Shown in pieces: positions 22,333 to 33,584 of a stretch of DNA of 64,000 nt. The notes beneath the pieces were generated by a model that was not told the DNA's origin, did no database searches, and saw nothing but the letters and a program-made list of their open reading frames with translations. Source of the stretch: Spirogloea muscicola (taxonomy: Eukaryota; Streptophyta; Zygnematophyceae; Spirogloeales; Spirogloeaceae); contig WELB01000010.1 in the NCBI GenBank assembly GCA_009602725.1, positions 1,085,520 through 1,149,519 on the forward strand, in the 5' to 3' direction. The position numbers and the translations under genes are program-made. Numbering within the stretch: position 1 is the stretch's first letter; the number at the start of each line of letters is the position of its first letter.

Positions 22333-23479
22333 ATGGCAGAGCTCCGCCGCCGCCGCGCAGCCGACGCCGCCGCCGGCGCTCATGGCGGCGCGCGCGGCGN
22401 NNNNNNNNNNNNNNNNNNNNNNNNNNNNNNNNNNNNNNNNNNNNNNNNNNNNNNNNNNNNNNNNNNNNNNNNNNNNNNNNNNNNNNNNNNNNNNNNNNNN
22501 NNNNNNNNNNNNNNNNNNNNNNNNNNNNNNNNNNNNNNNNNNNNNNNNNNNNNNNNNNNNNNNNNNNNNNNNNNNNNNNNNNNNNNNNNNNNNNNNNNNN
22601 NNNNNNNNNNNNNNNNNNNNNNNNNNNNNNNNNNNNNNNNNNNNNNNNNNNNNNNNNNNNNNNNNNNNNNNNNNNNNNNNNNNNNNNNNNNNNNNNNNNN
22701 NNNNNNNNNNNNNNNNNNNNNNNNNNNNNNNNNNNNNNNNNNNNNNNNNNNNNNNNNNNNNNNNNNNNNNNNNNNNNNNNNNNNNNNNNNNNNNNNNNNN
22801 NNNNNNNNNNNNNNNNNNNNNNNNNNNNNNNNNNNNNNNNNNNNNNNNNNNNNNNNNNNNNNNNNNNNNNNNNNNNNNNNNNNNNNNNNNNNNNNNNNNN
22901 NNNNNNNNNNNNNNNNNNNNNNNNNNNNNNNNNNNNNNNNNNNNNNNNNNNNNNNNNNNNNNNNNNNNNNNNNNNNNNNNNNNNNNNNNNNNNNNNNNNN
23001 NNNNNNNNNNNNNNNNNNNNNNNCGGCGCTGGCCGCCGCGGAGCGCGGCGGCGCGGAGCGCGATGCTGTGCTCGCCCAGATGGCCGTGTACGCCCGGCAC
23101 GTCGCCGCGGGCCAGGACGCCGCCCAGCAGCGGCTCGGTCTGTGCTCCGCCCTGAGCGAGGCCCTCCATTGTCTGCCTAGCCTGTGGCTCCGCTAATGGA
23201 GCCACTAACATAGTCATAAACACCCTCTGTATGCACCTAACTGGCTGTTACAGCCGCTCTTGTAATATCAGCAGCCGCATTTTTCCATTGTCAGTCATCT
23301 GCAATTGTGGGTTAGCTGCAACGTGGGCGGCAGCTGATGCCCACGTGAAGGCGGTGGTGCTGGTGCCTGCAGTGGACCTTGAGCGACGGGACGCCGTGAT
23401 GCAGGACGCCATCCTGGCCATGTTCACTGCCATCGAGGAGGTCGGCGCTGAGTACCCTCGAATGCAGCTAGTAAGATGA
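22333..23479 (+). CDS. Unrecognised gene interrupted by an assembly gap
   Basis: A possible start at 22333 (MAELRRRRAADAAAG) runs into the gap. After it, 23024 to about 23175 encodes an Ala/Arg-rich helix-prone stretch (ERDAVLAQMAVYARHV). A donor near 23175 (GTCTGC) joins in phase to 23331-23479, which encodes DAHVKAVVLVPAVDLERRD and AMFTAIEEVGAEYP and ends at a TGA. Whether the part before the gap belongs to the same gene is not known. The next gene starts only about 320 bp downstream on the same strand, so this could be its 5' portion with a missed exon; in-frame stops before 23803 argue against that. No family was recognised. Confidence 0.35.
22400..23023. other. Assembly gap (624 N)
   Basis: This run of N lies within very GC-rich sequence. 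Reading frames spanning it have no meaning. Confidence 0.98.
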
Positions 23480-23802
23480 CAATTCCCCATTATGTCCGGC
23501 CTTGGAGCTGACAATCCGGGGAGGGTCTTGTGAGGGCGCAGTGCAAGTTGGCGGAGCAGGGGCTGCCAGCTAGGGGCGACGCCGCCGCTGCCTCCACCGG
23601 CGGTCTCTGGCGCACGCGCATGCTGGACCTCCATCACAGCAGCCTGGCCTTCCTCCAGAAGCAGGTCCTTATCTGGAAAAAGCAATTGTGTCCAAGACGT
23701 GTCTAATTGCAAATTAACATTCTTGGTGTATTCAGTTGCGTGTATGGATGGTCGGTCTCCTTGGTGCCGGAGCTGTGCCGGCAACTCTGACCCACCGGGG
23801 GC

Positions 23803-26533
23803 ATGGGTCAAATTTGTGAGCAGCTTGGAGCGCCTCAGACGGCGTCGGCGGCGGCGGCGGCGGCGACGGAGGCGGCAACACCACAGCCGGCAACAGCATC
23901 ACTGCACTCGGCGGTCACTGAGGCCCCCAGCTTGGGGCACAGAGCCTCACTGAAGGCAGCGGTGCTGGGCGATGTGGACTCTCTGGGCCTGTACCTGGCT
24001 CGGCGGGAGCCGGCCGCCGCAGGCGGCGACGAGGCCGGCGACCCCTGCGTCAAGACAGAGGTCAAGGACGAGGCCATCTCTTGCGCCACTGCCGCCGCGG
24101 CCTCCAATGCTGCTGCCTCCGTGTGGCTGCACCAAGGTGGCGCTGGCGACAGCGCCGCCGCTCCAGGCTGGGGCGCGCTGCTTGATGCCTCTGCCCATCA
24201 GCAGCGGCCGCTGGCGCTGCGGCTGGCAGCAGTCGTGGACAACAAAGGGCGTGGCGTTTGCCGACCTGCCAGCGGCAGCGGTGGCGGAGGCGGTGGCGAT
24301 GGGGGCTCCAGCAGGGGCCTGCATTTTCTGCGGGAGGACCTCCAGGTCCAGGCATGGGATGCGAGCCTCCAGCTGCAACTCGGCATGCCCACGGGTGCCG
24401 CAGAGGTGGCCAGCAGCTGTGGATACGACGTGGACACCGCTAGGCCGGTGGGGCGCTTGTCCGATGGCTTGGTGCAGCGTGAGCCCAGCAGCACTGCGGG
24501 GGAGCCATTGCCGCTTCTGCAGCCGCTTGCTAGAGATGGCGGTCACACGAGAGTGATGGTGAGAGAGTCTTTGACCAGGTGGCAAATTGGCAGGAACCGT
24601 TGTCTCGAGTCAAGCAGTCTTGCTGATGAAGGATACTGACACAATCTGGTCAGCTCTGCCTGGATCACATATTAACTTCTATTGGCAAAGCAAGAGCGCC
24701 AGAAAGTAGACGAGGCAGTGCCGCATGTATTAAGCTGTGCAGGTCTGGCAGCAGCAATTAAGCACAGCTGTGGGCCAGCCATGGTTGCTGAACGACCTTC
24801 ATCGAGCTCCTCTTTGTTGCTGCAGGCGTTACCTGGAGAAGACCGGCTGCAGCAGCAGCAGCAACGCGGCGGGGCGGCAGGCCTTGAGGCAGCCGAGACT
24901 CCCACTATCAGGGAGCCCCCAGCGGTGGCGTCAGCAGCAGCAGCAGCAGTTGGGGGGGGCGCGGCAGCTGAGCGGGCAGTGGGCAAGTCGCCCAGCCAGC
25001 GTGGGAAGCGGCGATGCCCTATCTGCCAGGCCATGATTGCAGGTATCCATCATCGTACTGAAATCAGTTTGCAATGCTCAGCGGAACTGAGATGTGCCTG
25101 CACCAGTTCTTGATGAGCCACAGGTTGGCACCATTGTGCGCGCGGCCCCTATCTCACCATGTTATAACCCTCATGCTCAATCGTTTCTTTGGCTTTCTGC
25201 AGCTGCTGCCGCAGATTGCTCTCACTGCGGCCACATGTTTAGGTAAGCAGCGCTGCCTGAGAAGTACCATGGTCGCCTGACTTGAGCGTGTACTCATCAA
25301 TGTGGTGTTGTGAAGCTGCTCAATGACATTACATTTTCTGGCCTGGCGCAGGCCGTCGAAATGGAACCGGCAGCAGGCGCCTCTCTTCCCGGCAGCGAGC
25401 AAGTGAGTTTAGCTCCTCACGCAAACTTTCATTTCTATCAGGCCATTTCAGGCCTGATAGACACATGACTGTCCTTGGAGTCTCGTCTTAACTTATCGTC
25501 ACATTCTGTATCTGGTGAAGAGTGATCTTCGCGCCTGGCGGCGCCCTTGTTGTGGACGATGTTCTCATTGTTTCCACTTCTAGCATCCCTGGCTGTCCAA
25601 GCTTGCCTTTAAGCATGCCACCACTGCTCATGGGTCACTGGCATAGCCTGCTATAGGGGCCGTCACCCATCCTTGGCCAAGCGTGCTCGAAGCTTGGAAA
25701 TGTGTCTACTGACCTCCACCACGAGACTTGCCTGCAGAGGTGAGGCCAGGGTCGACGAGGCAAAGAAGGGCTCTGCAGCAGCAAATTCCACCTGGCCCGC
25801 GCCACAGGGTGGCGGCGCAGCCTCCGCCACCCTCCCGGCTCCATGGCAGCGGCAGCAGACTGCGCTGGCTGCTGGCCTGGCCAAGGGCAGCCATGGCCGT
25901 GCCGTCGAGAACGGGCGGGCGGACGCCACCACTGCTCACGCCGTTGCGATGGTGCCGTCGCCGGTGGCCGAGGGAGACGCACGCCCACCTCATCACCCTC
26001 CAGGCCCAGGTGGCCACGCCAGGCGCTCCTGGGGGAGCGCCACTGCCGCCGTGTCCGCCGCTGCGCCTGTCCCAAACCAGGCAGGCGGCAGCGGCGGCAG
26101 CGGCGGCAGCGGCGTCGGCATTGGCGTTGGTGGCACAGCCTCAGCACATGAACTTGTGCAGGCAGCTGCGGCACAGCTCGCAGGGCTGAGCCACCAGCTG
26201 AATATGCACCTGCACCAGCAGCATGGCAGTGGCAGTAGCAGCAGGGGCGTCCACCACGTCAACTCGGCCGCTGCGATGGTGGCCGCTTTGGCTGGTAAGC
26301 TCAGCGACGGCGGCGCCCAGCAGCAGCTGCAGCAGCAGCAAGCACTGGGGGCTGCCGCCGACGAGCGGGCTCACAGTGGGCCAGCAGGCATGGCTGCGGA
26401 CTTCCGCATGCGGCCGGCCTCGCACGTGACTCAGGCTGAGGGCGAGTGGAGCGCCAAGCTGCCCCTGCCGAGTGGTGGCGCGCCAATCCTTTCCCACGAC
26501 AAGGCCAAGAGGTTGAAGACCTCCGCTTCTTGA
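23803..26533 (+). CDS. Low-complexity protein with UPF0547-type zinc ribbon
   Basis: Five exons close exactly in phase: 23803-24558, 24826-25042, 25203-25242, 25352-25402 and 25738-26533, giving 619 residues. ATG 23803 follows an in-frame stop just upstream. The centre carries a compact four-cysteine ribbon assembled from exons 2 and 3: KRRCPICQAMI, a short Ala linker, DCSHCGHMF, then basic residues. The CPxC...CxxCGHxF spacing matches the UPF0547/C16orf87 family, whose biochemical role is not established. The remainder is Ala/Gly/Gln/Ser-rich and probably disordered, with a possible sumoylation motif (VKTEVKDE, residues about 84-91) and a C-terminal basic patch (DKAKRLK) that could act in nuclear import. 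The mixture suggests a nuclear regulatory protein, which is inference only. The ribbon being split by a phase-1 intron and followed by two very short exons (40 and 51 nt) is notable. Confidence 0.75.
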
Positions 26534-26934
26534 AGCTGTCTGCCAGCATGCAACCTCCGCATTGCTTATACTTAGCTACGTGCAGGTTCAGCACCTGCAG
26601 TGCCACAATGTCAGCTTTCTTCACCCGTTTTCGGCAATCATGTCTTCAAGGCCTGTGCTTCGACATGCGCTTGTTAGGCTCGACTTTTAGAATCCGTGGA
26701 GCTCTGCATTGGCGTCATGACGAGGCTGCAACTTCCGAAGCAGCCCTTCACTGACATGCGTCTGATGCACGGAGATTGCAATTTCCTTGAATCGCTGCAG
26801 CAAGCAACAAAATTGCCACTCACTCAGCATCGGGGATCCCCTTGGTGTTATGCCGCGCCTTCTTAGGACGTCCGAATGTGCAGCCGACAAGTAGCCATGA
26901 CATCTGCTGTACGCGTCAAGGGCTGGCTGTACGC

Positions 26935-27030
26935 TTGTCAGAGACCCTTTTTCGGGCTGACTGTTCACAGCCCTTGCTCCCTTTGGGAGAGCCACTTTAC
27001 TTTCGGGCGCCTATGGACCTTAGCTCGTTC
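26935..27030 (+). repeat. LINE 3'-tail fragment
   Basis: The blocks CGGGCTGACTGTTCACAGCC and TTTGGGAGAGCCACTTTACT match the hairpin and end of the tail module. The following 270 bp are GC-rich and end in a (CCG/GCC)n run at about 27298-27372; no gene was recognised in them. Confidence 0.6.
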
Positions 27031-27447
27031 CATAGAAGAGAGCTCACGTCTCTTGCCAGACTCCGAGGCAGCTGGCTCGAGACAACCCCACAGGCACAGC
27101 GCCGCGGGCGGCTCGCCGTCGGCGCCGCCGCAATTTGCCGTCTCATGGCGTGGCCCACCATCCCGGCGGCGCTGGCTGCCCGCGGCAGCCATGGCCAGGG
27201 CAGCGGGCGGGAGCTTTGCGGCCCCGAGGCTCAGGCGCAGCGGCAGCGCCGGGGCCGGCTCTGGCCGATAGCGGCAGCCAGCCGCTCTCTATAGCAGCCA
27301 CCGCCGCCGCCGCCGCCGCCGTCGCCGCCGTTGCAGTCGCCGCCGCCGCCGCCGCGGCCGCCGCCGCGGCGCGCGGGTAACGCGCCGCGTGTCCAAGGTA
27401 CAGATATGTATATATACCGTTCAGGCGGAGACGTGAGTGCATGTCAC

Positions 27448-27540
27448 GGAGCGATAGCTCAGTGGTAGAGCAGTCGACTGCAGACGCTGGCGGCGCTCGG
27501 TAGGAATCGACGGGTCCCCGGTTCAAACCCGGGTCGCTCC
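27448..27540 (+). tRNA. tRNA-Cys (anticodon GCA) with a 22-nt intron
   Basis: The cloverleaf closes fully. The acceptor stem GGAGCGA pairs with TCGCTCC, the D stem GCTC with GAGC, the anticodon stem GTCGA with TCGAC, and the T stem CCCGG with CCGGG around TTCAAAC. The seven-base anticodon loop CTGCAGA shows anticodon GCA. Twenty-two extra bases sit at the canonical position 37/38, leaving a 71-nt mature tRNA to which CCA must be added. The intact A box (TAGCTCAGTGG) and B box (GGTTCAAACCC) suit polymerase III. Confidence 0.96.
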
Positions 27541-28168
27541 TAGACCCGGCCCAACACTTGGCTTTTCGTGTTCCGGAACGTGGTAAACAGGAAAAGCTTT
27601 CCCAGCTCACTCAGCTCATCCAGGACTTCCACCTTAAGTGCCTTGAATTTGTACCGAAGCCACCCTGGTACCACTCACTGCCTCTGGGTTGCATACGCAG
27701 TAAACGTGACTCAGCTAAATTTGTGCCCATCAGATCAACTATTTTCTGAAATAAACAAGCAGCAAAGGCCAGAGTATGTGCTTGTGCACAGTAGATACAT
27801 CGCCTAATTCAAGTAAAGCTTGACCAATGGTACAGCGTAAGACCCTCAAAGTCATATTTTCACAAGCTTTGGACTTTTTGCTAATACCAGTTCGCATGAG
27901 ATGATCAAGAAGGATGTGACTAACAACCCAGCTAAAGTTTCCAGCGCTTCCCATGCTTGCAAGCTTTTTATTGGCAAGTTGGTCTATATGGCAAGTGTAC
28001 AACGCATGCCCAGAAGCAGCACCACTTTGAAAGGACGAAGACATGATCCTAAGTAACCAAGCTAACCCCTATTTTTGCAGCACAACCATGCTCACATGCT
28101 TTGTATCAGCTACATGACTTTCATTGCAGACTGAGCAATTGCATGCTCACCAGTCAGATTGCACCCTC
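27541..28168. other. Intergenic region between tRNA-Cys and ESF1
   Basis: AT-richer DNA with no convincing exon or repeat. It should contain the tRNA polymerase III terminator and, on the minus strand, the ESF1 3' UTR. Confidence 0.6.
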
Positions 28169-31100
28169 TCACCTAGACCTGGTTTTCTGACCATTCCTAG
28201 AGTCGCGAGTGTCACACAAGTCTCCGACCTTGCGCTTCAACGACCTGACGAGCGACGTGAGCTCCACCTTCCGCTTTTGCTTGGAATCCAGCGCAGGCAT
28301 GCTCTCCAGCCCACCAGCTTGCGGTTGCCCGTTCAGCTCAGCTCCACTTTGGGTCCACGCGTCTGACGCCCTTCGGCGCTGCTTCTCAGCGAGGATGCCA
28401 AGCTGGCCACTTGACCTGCCGCCAGGAACCAAGCAGCATAGGATGCTTGTCAGTTGTCAGCAAGATAACATCCACAGCGGCAAGAGACATACTGCGGATA
28501 CCTGCTTAATCGGCATTCAGAGAACGTTGAAAGTGCTTGATGGTTTGCCAGGAGGAAAACTCAGCCTACTTGCGGAACTGGGGGTCCGTCGGGTCAATCG
28601 CAAAGAGCGGCGAGCTGTACAGCTGCGCAAAGCGCACATCCTGGTGGTCCACTGTCACCTCCGCAGCTCCTCCTCCATGGCCATCTCTGTCGCCGGCCTC
28701 CTCGTTGTCGCGGCCATTGCTGGCCTTGCCATTCGTCTTCGCCTTCTGCACTGAGGCCTTCTCCTTTCGGCCCCTACTCTTGAGGTTGTACCCCTTGGTG
28801 CTGCCTCCCTCTTGGGTTGCTGGCGCCTCAGCATCCATGACTAGGAGCTCGAGCTCCGCCTGCTCCCGTGCTGCAGCTGCTCGCTCTCGCTTCCTTGCCT
28901 CCCTCCGCCTCGCCCGCTCCTCTGCCGCCGCCTCTGCTGCCGCTGCCGCCTGCGACGCTACCTTTGCTCCGCCTGTCGAGCCCACTTTCACATCACCTCT
29001 CCTCCTGTCTAGGATGCCTCGCTGCCTGCTCGCGCTTGCACCACCTTGCTCCTCTGCTGTGTCTGCAAAAAATGGGTCGTCGAATGCGTCGTCAACCCCG
29101 TCGCCGCGAGCAAAGAAGGGGTCATCGCCCTCGTCCGCAGGCGCGTACATGTCTGCATCATCGCCGTCGTGGACTTCCCCTCCTACAGCCCCTCCTCCTC
29201 CAGCTGCCGCCGCGGCCTCCCTCTTCTTCGCCCGGCGCTTCTCCCGCCGCTTGCGCAGGTACGCATCCCACACCGACTCCACATCTTCTTCCCTCTTCTC
29301 TTGTCGCCGGACCTCCATCTTCTCAGCCAGCTCGCCCAGCCCCGCATTGAATGTGATCTCGAGCTCCTCTCCTTCCTCCTCGTTTCCTTCCTTGCCGCTG
29401 TCGTCCTCATTCTTAACAGCCTCAGCGTCACCATTGCGTTCCATGCGCTGCCGTCCTGTGCTGTTTTCCCCCAGTAGTAGCGCCCGGTACTTTTTACGCA
29501 GCTCAGTCTGCTTGCCCCTGCCGCCATTTGCATCCGGTGTGCCCACAGCAGAGCTCCTCTTCTCTTCTAGCTCCAATTGTTGCCCGCAAGAAGCCTCATC
29601 CTCAGACCCCTCATCACTGCCTGACGTGGATGCCAGGTAGTCCTTGAAGTCCATGTCATTCAACTGCAGTTTCAAACAAGGTACAATTCAGCAGTAGTGC
29701 TATTAAATTCACCTCATTAAACACAGACATACAGTCTTCTTGCACCTTCTGTACCCCTCAAGGCTGAAGGTTTCCAGCGACTCTGAACACTCTTGAGCCT
29801 GCTTGGCGATTGTCCAACCCAAGCGTCCAGGGTGGACCCCAACCTGGGCGGTGTCGAATTTGCATCGCAGCGCCCGCGTGCGTGATGGTTCATCCTCGTC
29901 CCATGTCAGCTTGACAGAGCTGTGCTGTAACGCGCGTGTCTGGAAATTTGGGGCGACATAGTCCTGCGGCACCTGGCATCGCAAACTCACTCAGGAGTGG
30001 GTTAGAAAGCCTCGTGAGGACTTTGTTACTCGCCATATACAGAGTTGGTGAGAGTCCCTCTTAAGTCAGAGCACCTCTATTTGGTATCTCTCATGGCCGC
30101 ACGTTCCTTAGGGACTGGAGATGCCAAGAGTCCAACCCAATGAGGACCCAACACTTGTGGGCCCTCTGTTATGGTGAAAGAATCGTACATCGGTGGCTTG
30201 ATCTCGGAGCTGCCGCGCCTTAAAGGACATTGCATCTGGAATGAACCGCAGGTCCAGCGTATTGGCCGAGCGCTCGAACTCCATGCCATCGCACGCTCGG
30301 TACAGTGCTCCCCCGGTGGCTGGTGAGTCGCACTCCACGACGGCGTAGTAGTACCTGCCAATGTAGGACCCCGGAAAGATATTGGCAGCCAGTCAGGAAC
30401 CTCGGCGTCTCGGCGCCTCTGCTGATGTTGGAAGCTGGGAGTCGAAGTGACACTCTGTGGTTTGGTATTACTACAAGTAGCTGTGACTATGAACCTCACT
30501 GAGCATAGGCATGAACAAAAAAGCATAATAAGAATAAGATTCACGGGGCCAAAGTGATTTCAAACTCCCTCCAGGTCTTAAGATGGGGTAACATCTGAAT
30601 CTCACGCATAATGACCTGAGCTTTGATTTCTCGTATGCCCGCAGCTGCTCCATGTCAATCTCCCCTTCCCCCTGGCTGTCCTCGTCAGCTTCGTCAGCAG
30701 CACCCGGCCGGCCATCACCTGCCGCCCTCCCCCCTCCTCCCTGTGGTTCCACCTCCTCTCCATCGCTCCCTGTCTCTTCACCCCCTTCCCCCTCCTCCTC
30801 CTCACTCTCATCGCAGTCATCGTCGTCACCGTCCTCCTCCCCCACCTCCTCATCTTCACAGACCTCCTCCTCCTCTTCCTCCTCCGCCTCCTCACTGACT
30901 TCGAGGTCGTCCACATTCTGGGCTGCTCCATCTTCCTCCTTGCGCCTCCCTCCTCCCCCAAACAAGACCTGGGGGCCCTGCATCTGCTCTTCCGCCATCT
31001 GCTGGAGGCCAAAGTCCGAGGGGTAGACGGTGACTCGAGCGATGCTGCCGCCCCGGGGCAGGAAGGACCGCAGGATGACCAGGATGTCCACAGCCTGATC

Positions 31101-32876
31101 ACAACAGCAAGTATCTTCGTCACACATCAGCAGAGAGTCATACATGGCGTGCGCTCTATCTTGGAGCTGCTGCCCATACAAGTACGCTCGGACGGCTCAC
31201 AACAACAGGTGTGCCAGCTGATAGTAAACCAAGGCCCCCAAAGCGGGAAGCCCCTGAAAGTATGCAAATTCCAATGCAACATCTGAATGTGGCATCCTTC
31301 TCGCCGACTTGTACAGAGAGCACAGTGCGCAAGACAAGGCTATTTGCTTTGGCTTCTCAACATGCAGATCGCGAGGCCCCCCAGCAAGTGCCAGAGTTTC
31401 GGTTCCATGACATCCACTTGTGAAAGAAAAGCAGCATTGACATTGCTGCAATTGCAAGCTACTGGCAACTGTTTAAATGCTTACAAACGGTTTTGGCGGT
31501 GGCCGGCAAAAGCCGCTCACCAATGGGAAGCTTACGCACGCGCACGTGGTCCCAGTCGAGGTTGACAATTGCCAGCCGCCGCGTCTCCTCCTCCGTCGTG
31601 GCAATTTTCTCACCGCCCTCCTCCGCCTCCTCCTCCTCTTCATTGGATTCCACATCTTCCTCCTCGACCTGCAGTTCAGAATCAACAACCAAAAGCATCG
31701 GCCTCTACGAGTCGCGTTACTTTGGCACTCAGTTCCAAGTGGCACAAGAAAGTTAGGCTCTTGGTATAGGATTGTCAGGTGAGAAGTGAATGCCCGCGCC
31801 CTCTCAGTTTGTTATACAGAGGGCCCACAAGTGTGCAAATTATCAAAGGAAGTGGCTACCGATGTACCAAGGGTGGCTGTGAGAGCTAGCTGAGGTCATG
31901 TGCATCCCTAGGAGGGCCGGACCTCGCTCTCGCTGCTCGCATCTGACGAGGCGGATGCCAGCTCCGAGTCCGCTGCACCCTCGCCCTTGTCCCCAACCCT
32001 CGCGTCTTCGTCGCCAGTAGATTCGCCATCCTCCTCGTCACTAAGAGCATGGGCCAGCACAGTGTCATCGCCATCCTGGGCCAAGCTCTTCTGAGGCTGC
32101 CGGCGCAATCGACTGTTGTGCATGGTGGCACTTCTCCATCCCCTGACTCCCCCCTCATCCGCTTCTCCCCCTCGCTCCGCCCCTCCCTCCTCGGCCTGCT
32201 CCGTGCCCACCGCGGCGCTGTCGTCCCTCTGGGCTGTCGTCGTGGGGCGGCCTCTGCCACTGTCCTCGAGCCGGTAGTACCGCCGCAGGCTGCCCCCAGC
32301 AGACTCCTCGGTGGGTGCGCGACGACGGCCGCGCTTGTCCGCGGCCGCCATGCCCTCGCCGAAGCGGCGCTCCGTGAACATGCCGGCGAAGCGCTCGTCG
32401 ATGGCCACCTGCACGCCGCCGCAGGCCAAGAGCAGCAATCATGGCCTAGCATGAGGACATTCTACGTGAAACCACAGCGCTGAGCACGAGCATTGCATAA
32501 CCAGCAAGCACACTAATCCCACATGGGTTACGGAACGTGTGCCTGCTAAGCTCTAGAACCCCCCCACAACGATGGAGCCGCCATCTGTGGCGTCAGTGCC
32601 AACGCCGTCAGTAGCCCCCCCCCCCCCCCGTTTCCTCCACTGCTGATGGCCGCGGTCGCGACGACGACCGAGCCATGGCGGCCGGCCCGCCTCGGCTGCG
32701 CCCGTCCAAGAGCCGGGCGTCCGCGCCGCACCTTGGTCTTGCCCCGCGGCGGGCGCTGGAACCGAGGGTCCGTGTGCAGCCGTCGGAAGCGCTCGTCGGT
32801 GACGACGGGCGCCGCNCCTGCCGGCGGCCGAGGCCGGCGGCGGCTTCTTCCCCGCGGCTTTCCCGGCGGCCGCCAT
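28169..32876 (-). CDS. ESF1: ESF1-like pre-rRNA processing protein (complete, eight exons)
   Basis: ESF1 is a nucleolar protein associated with U3 snoRNP-dependent processing towards 18S rRNA. Exons on minus: 32876-32732, 32408-31923, 31668-31540, 31094-30616, 30354-30189, 29972-29844, 29663-28570 and 28415-28169. All phases close, giving about 957 residues (human about 850). Family landmarks in order: TDERFRRLHTDPRF and IDERFAGMFTERRF near the N-terminus, RRLAIVNLDWDHVR-AVDILVILRSFLP (start of the RNA-binding-like core), VTVYPSDFG, YYYAVVECDSP, LDLRFIPDAMSF, VKLTWDED, DFKDYLAS, and the C-terminal NUC153-like FAQLYSSPLFAIDPTDPQF. Long acidic tracts interrupt the core (about 30640-30920), as in relatives. 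A single N at 32815 in exon 1 comes with a one-base frame discrepancy: ATG 32876 reads into the DERF block only if one base is removed there. An assembly artefact is likely. ATG 32876 has the context GCCGCCATGG when read on minus. Confidence 0.92.
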
Positions 32877-32924
32877 GGCGGCGGCGGCTGCGGCGGCGGC
32901 GGCGGCGGCTTCTGTAGCTCGACA

Positions 32925-32970
32925 GTGGCCTCTGAACCCTAGACTCTTAACCCACTAAACCCCATGCTCA
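32925..32970 (-). promoter_or_regulatory. Telo-box-like motifs upstream of ESF1
   Basis: About 50-95 bp upstream of the ESF1 start codon the minus strand reads GGGTTTAG, GGGTTAAG and CTAGGGTTC within 35 bp. Telo-boxes (AAACCCTA/TAGGGTTT) are known promoter elements of plant ribosomal-protein and ribosome-biogenesis genes. The match is imperfect and function is inferred from position and gene type. Confidence 0.35.
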
Positions 32971-33052
32971 TAGACTCGAGGTGTGTTGCTCATTGTATCG
33001 CAACATACCACCAATTTATCACACGATGTGGAGGCCTCAGACTACCGCCCTT

Positions 33053-33580
33053 ATGTAGAGAAGGGCTCGCCCATTGAGGACAGGGGCTGGAAAAAGCCAG
33101 CCCAGAAAAGAATGAACAAAGGACGAGAAGGGGCCAGGGGAAGTACGAAGAACAACAAGCACTAAAAAGAAAGGAAGCAGCTACGAAGCACTCAGTAACC
33201 CCTGCTAAGCAGCCTCAGGTCAAAAGACTGAGTTCCTGGAAGCGGGTCCCCTGGCCAGAGCCGGAGGCAGCAGCGAGGGCTCTGCCTGCACGCAGGTGCA
33301 GCGCGCGGGCCATAGACCTCTGCAGCGAGACGGCCATGCGCATGCGGTACACCTGCGCTAGCGACCCTGCTGCATGGGAGTCTACCGGCTCCCCATGGAA
33401 GCGGCGGACAATGGCGTGACGTAAGAGCTGGTTGAGCAGCTTGAGCCACCGAGCGCCCAGCGCCCCGTGCGTATCGATGGCGAGCGGGAAGAACTCGTCT
33501 TCCCGCGGGTGATCTGCGTATTTTAGCTCCTTGGCCCGAGCGGCGCAGGCTACCGCATACCCAGCCTTGGTGGCACACTG
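33053..33580 (-). mobile_element. LINE remnant: C-terminal coding end plus hairpin tail
   Basis: Minus frame from 33578: KELKYADHPREDEF, LAIDTHGALGARW, RRFHGEPVDSHAAGS and VYRMRMAVSL, with ARALHLRAGRALAAASG at the end. The tail carries the GGGCTGG (33084-33090) / CCAGCCC (33097-33103) hairpin. It is the closest relative in the window of the copy at 10797-11385. No reverse-transcriptase part is present. Confidence 0.65.
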
Positions 33581-33584
33581 GGTT

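Noticed and set aside
21885-23223. Frames of 290-430 codons around the 22400-23023 gap
   Set aside because: Mostly N; only the 3' part after 23024 has an exon-like continuation.
28537-29640. 367-codon plus-strand frame, Ser/Pro-rich
   Set aside because: Exact antisense of ESF1 exon 7; the low-complexity sequence mirrors the Glu/Ala-rich coding strand.
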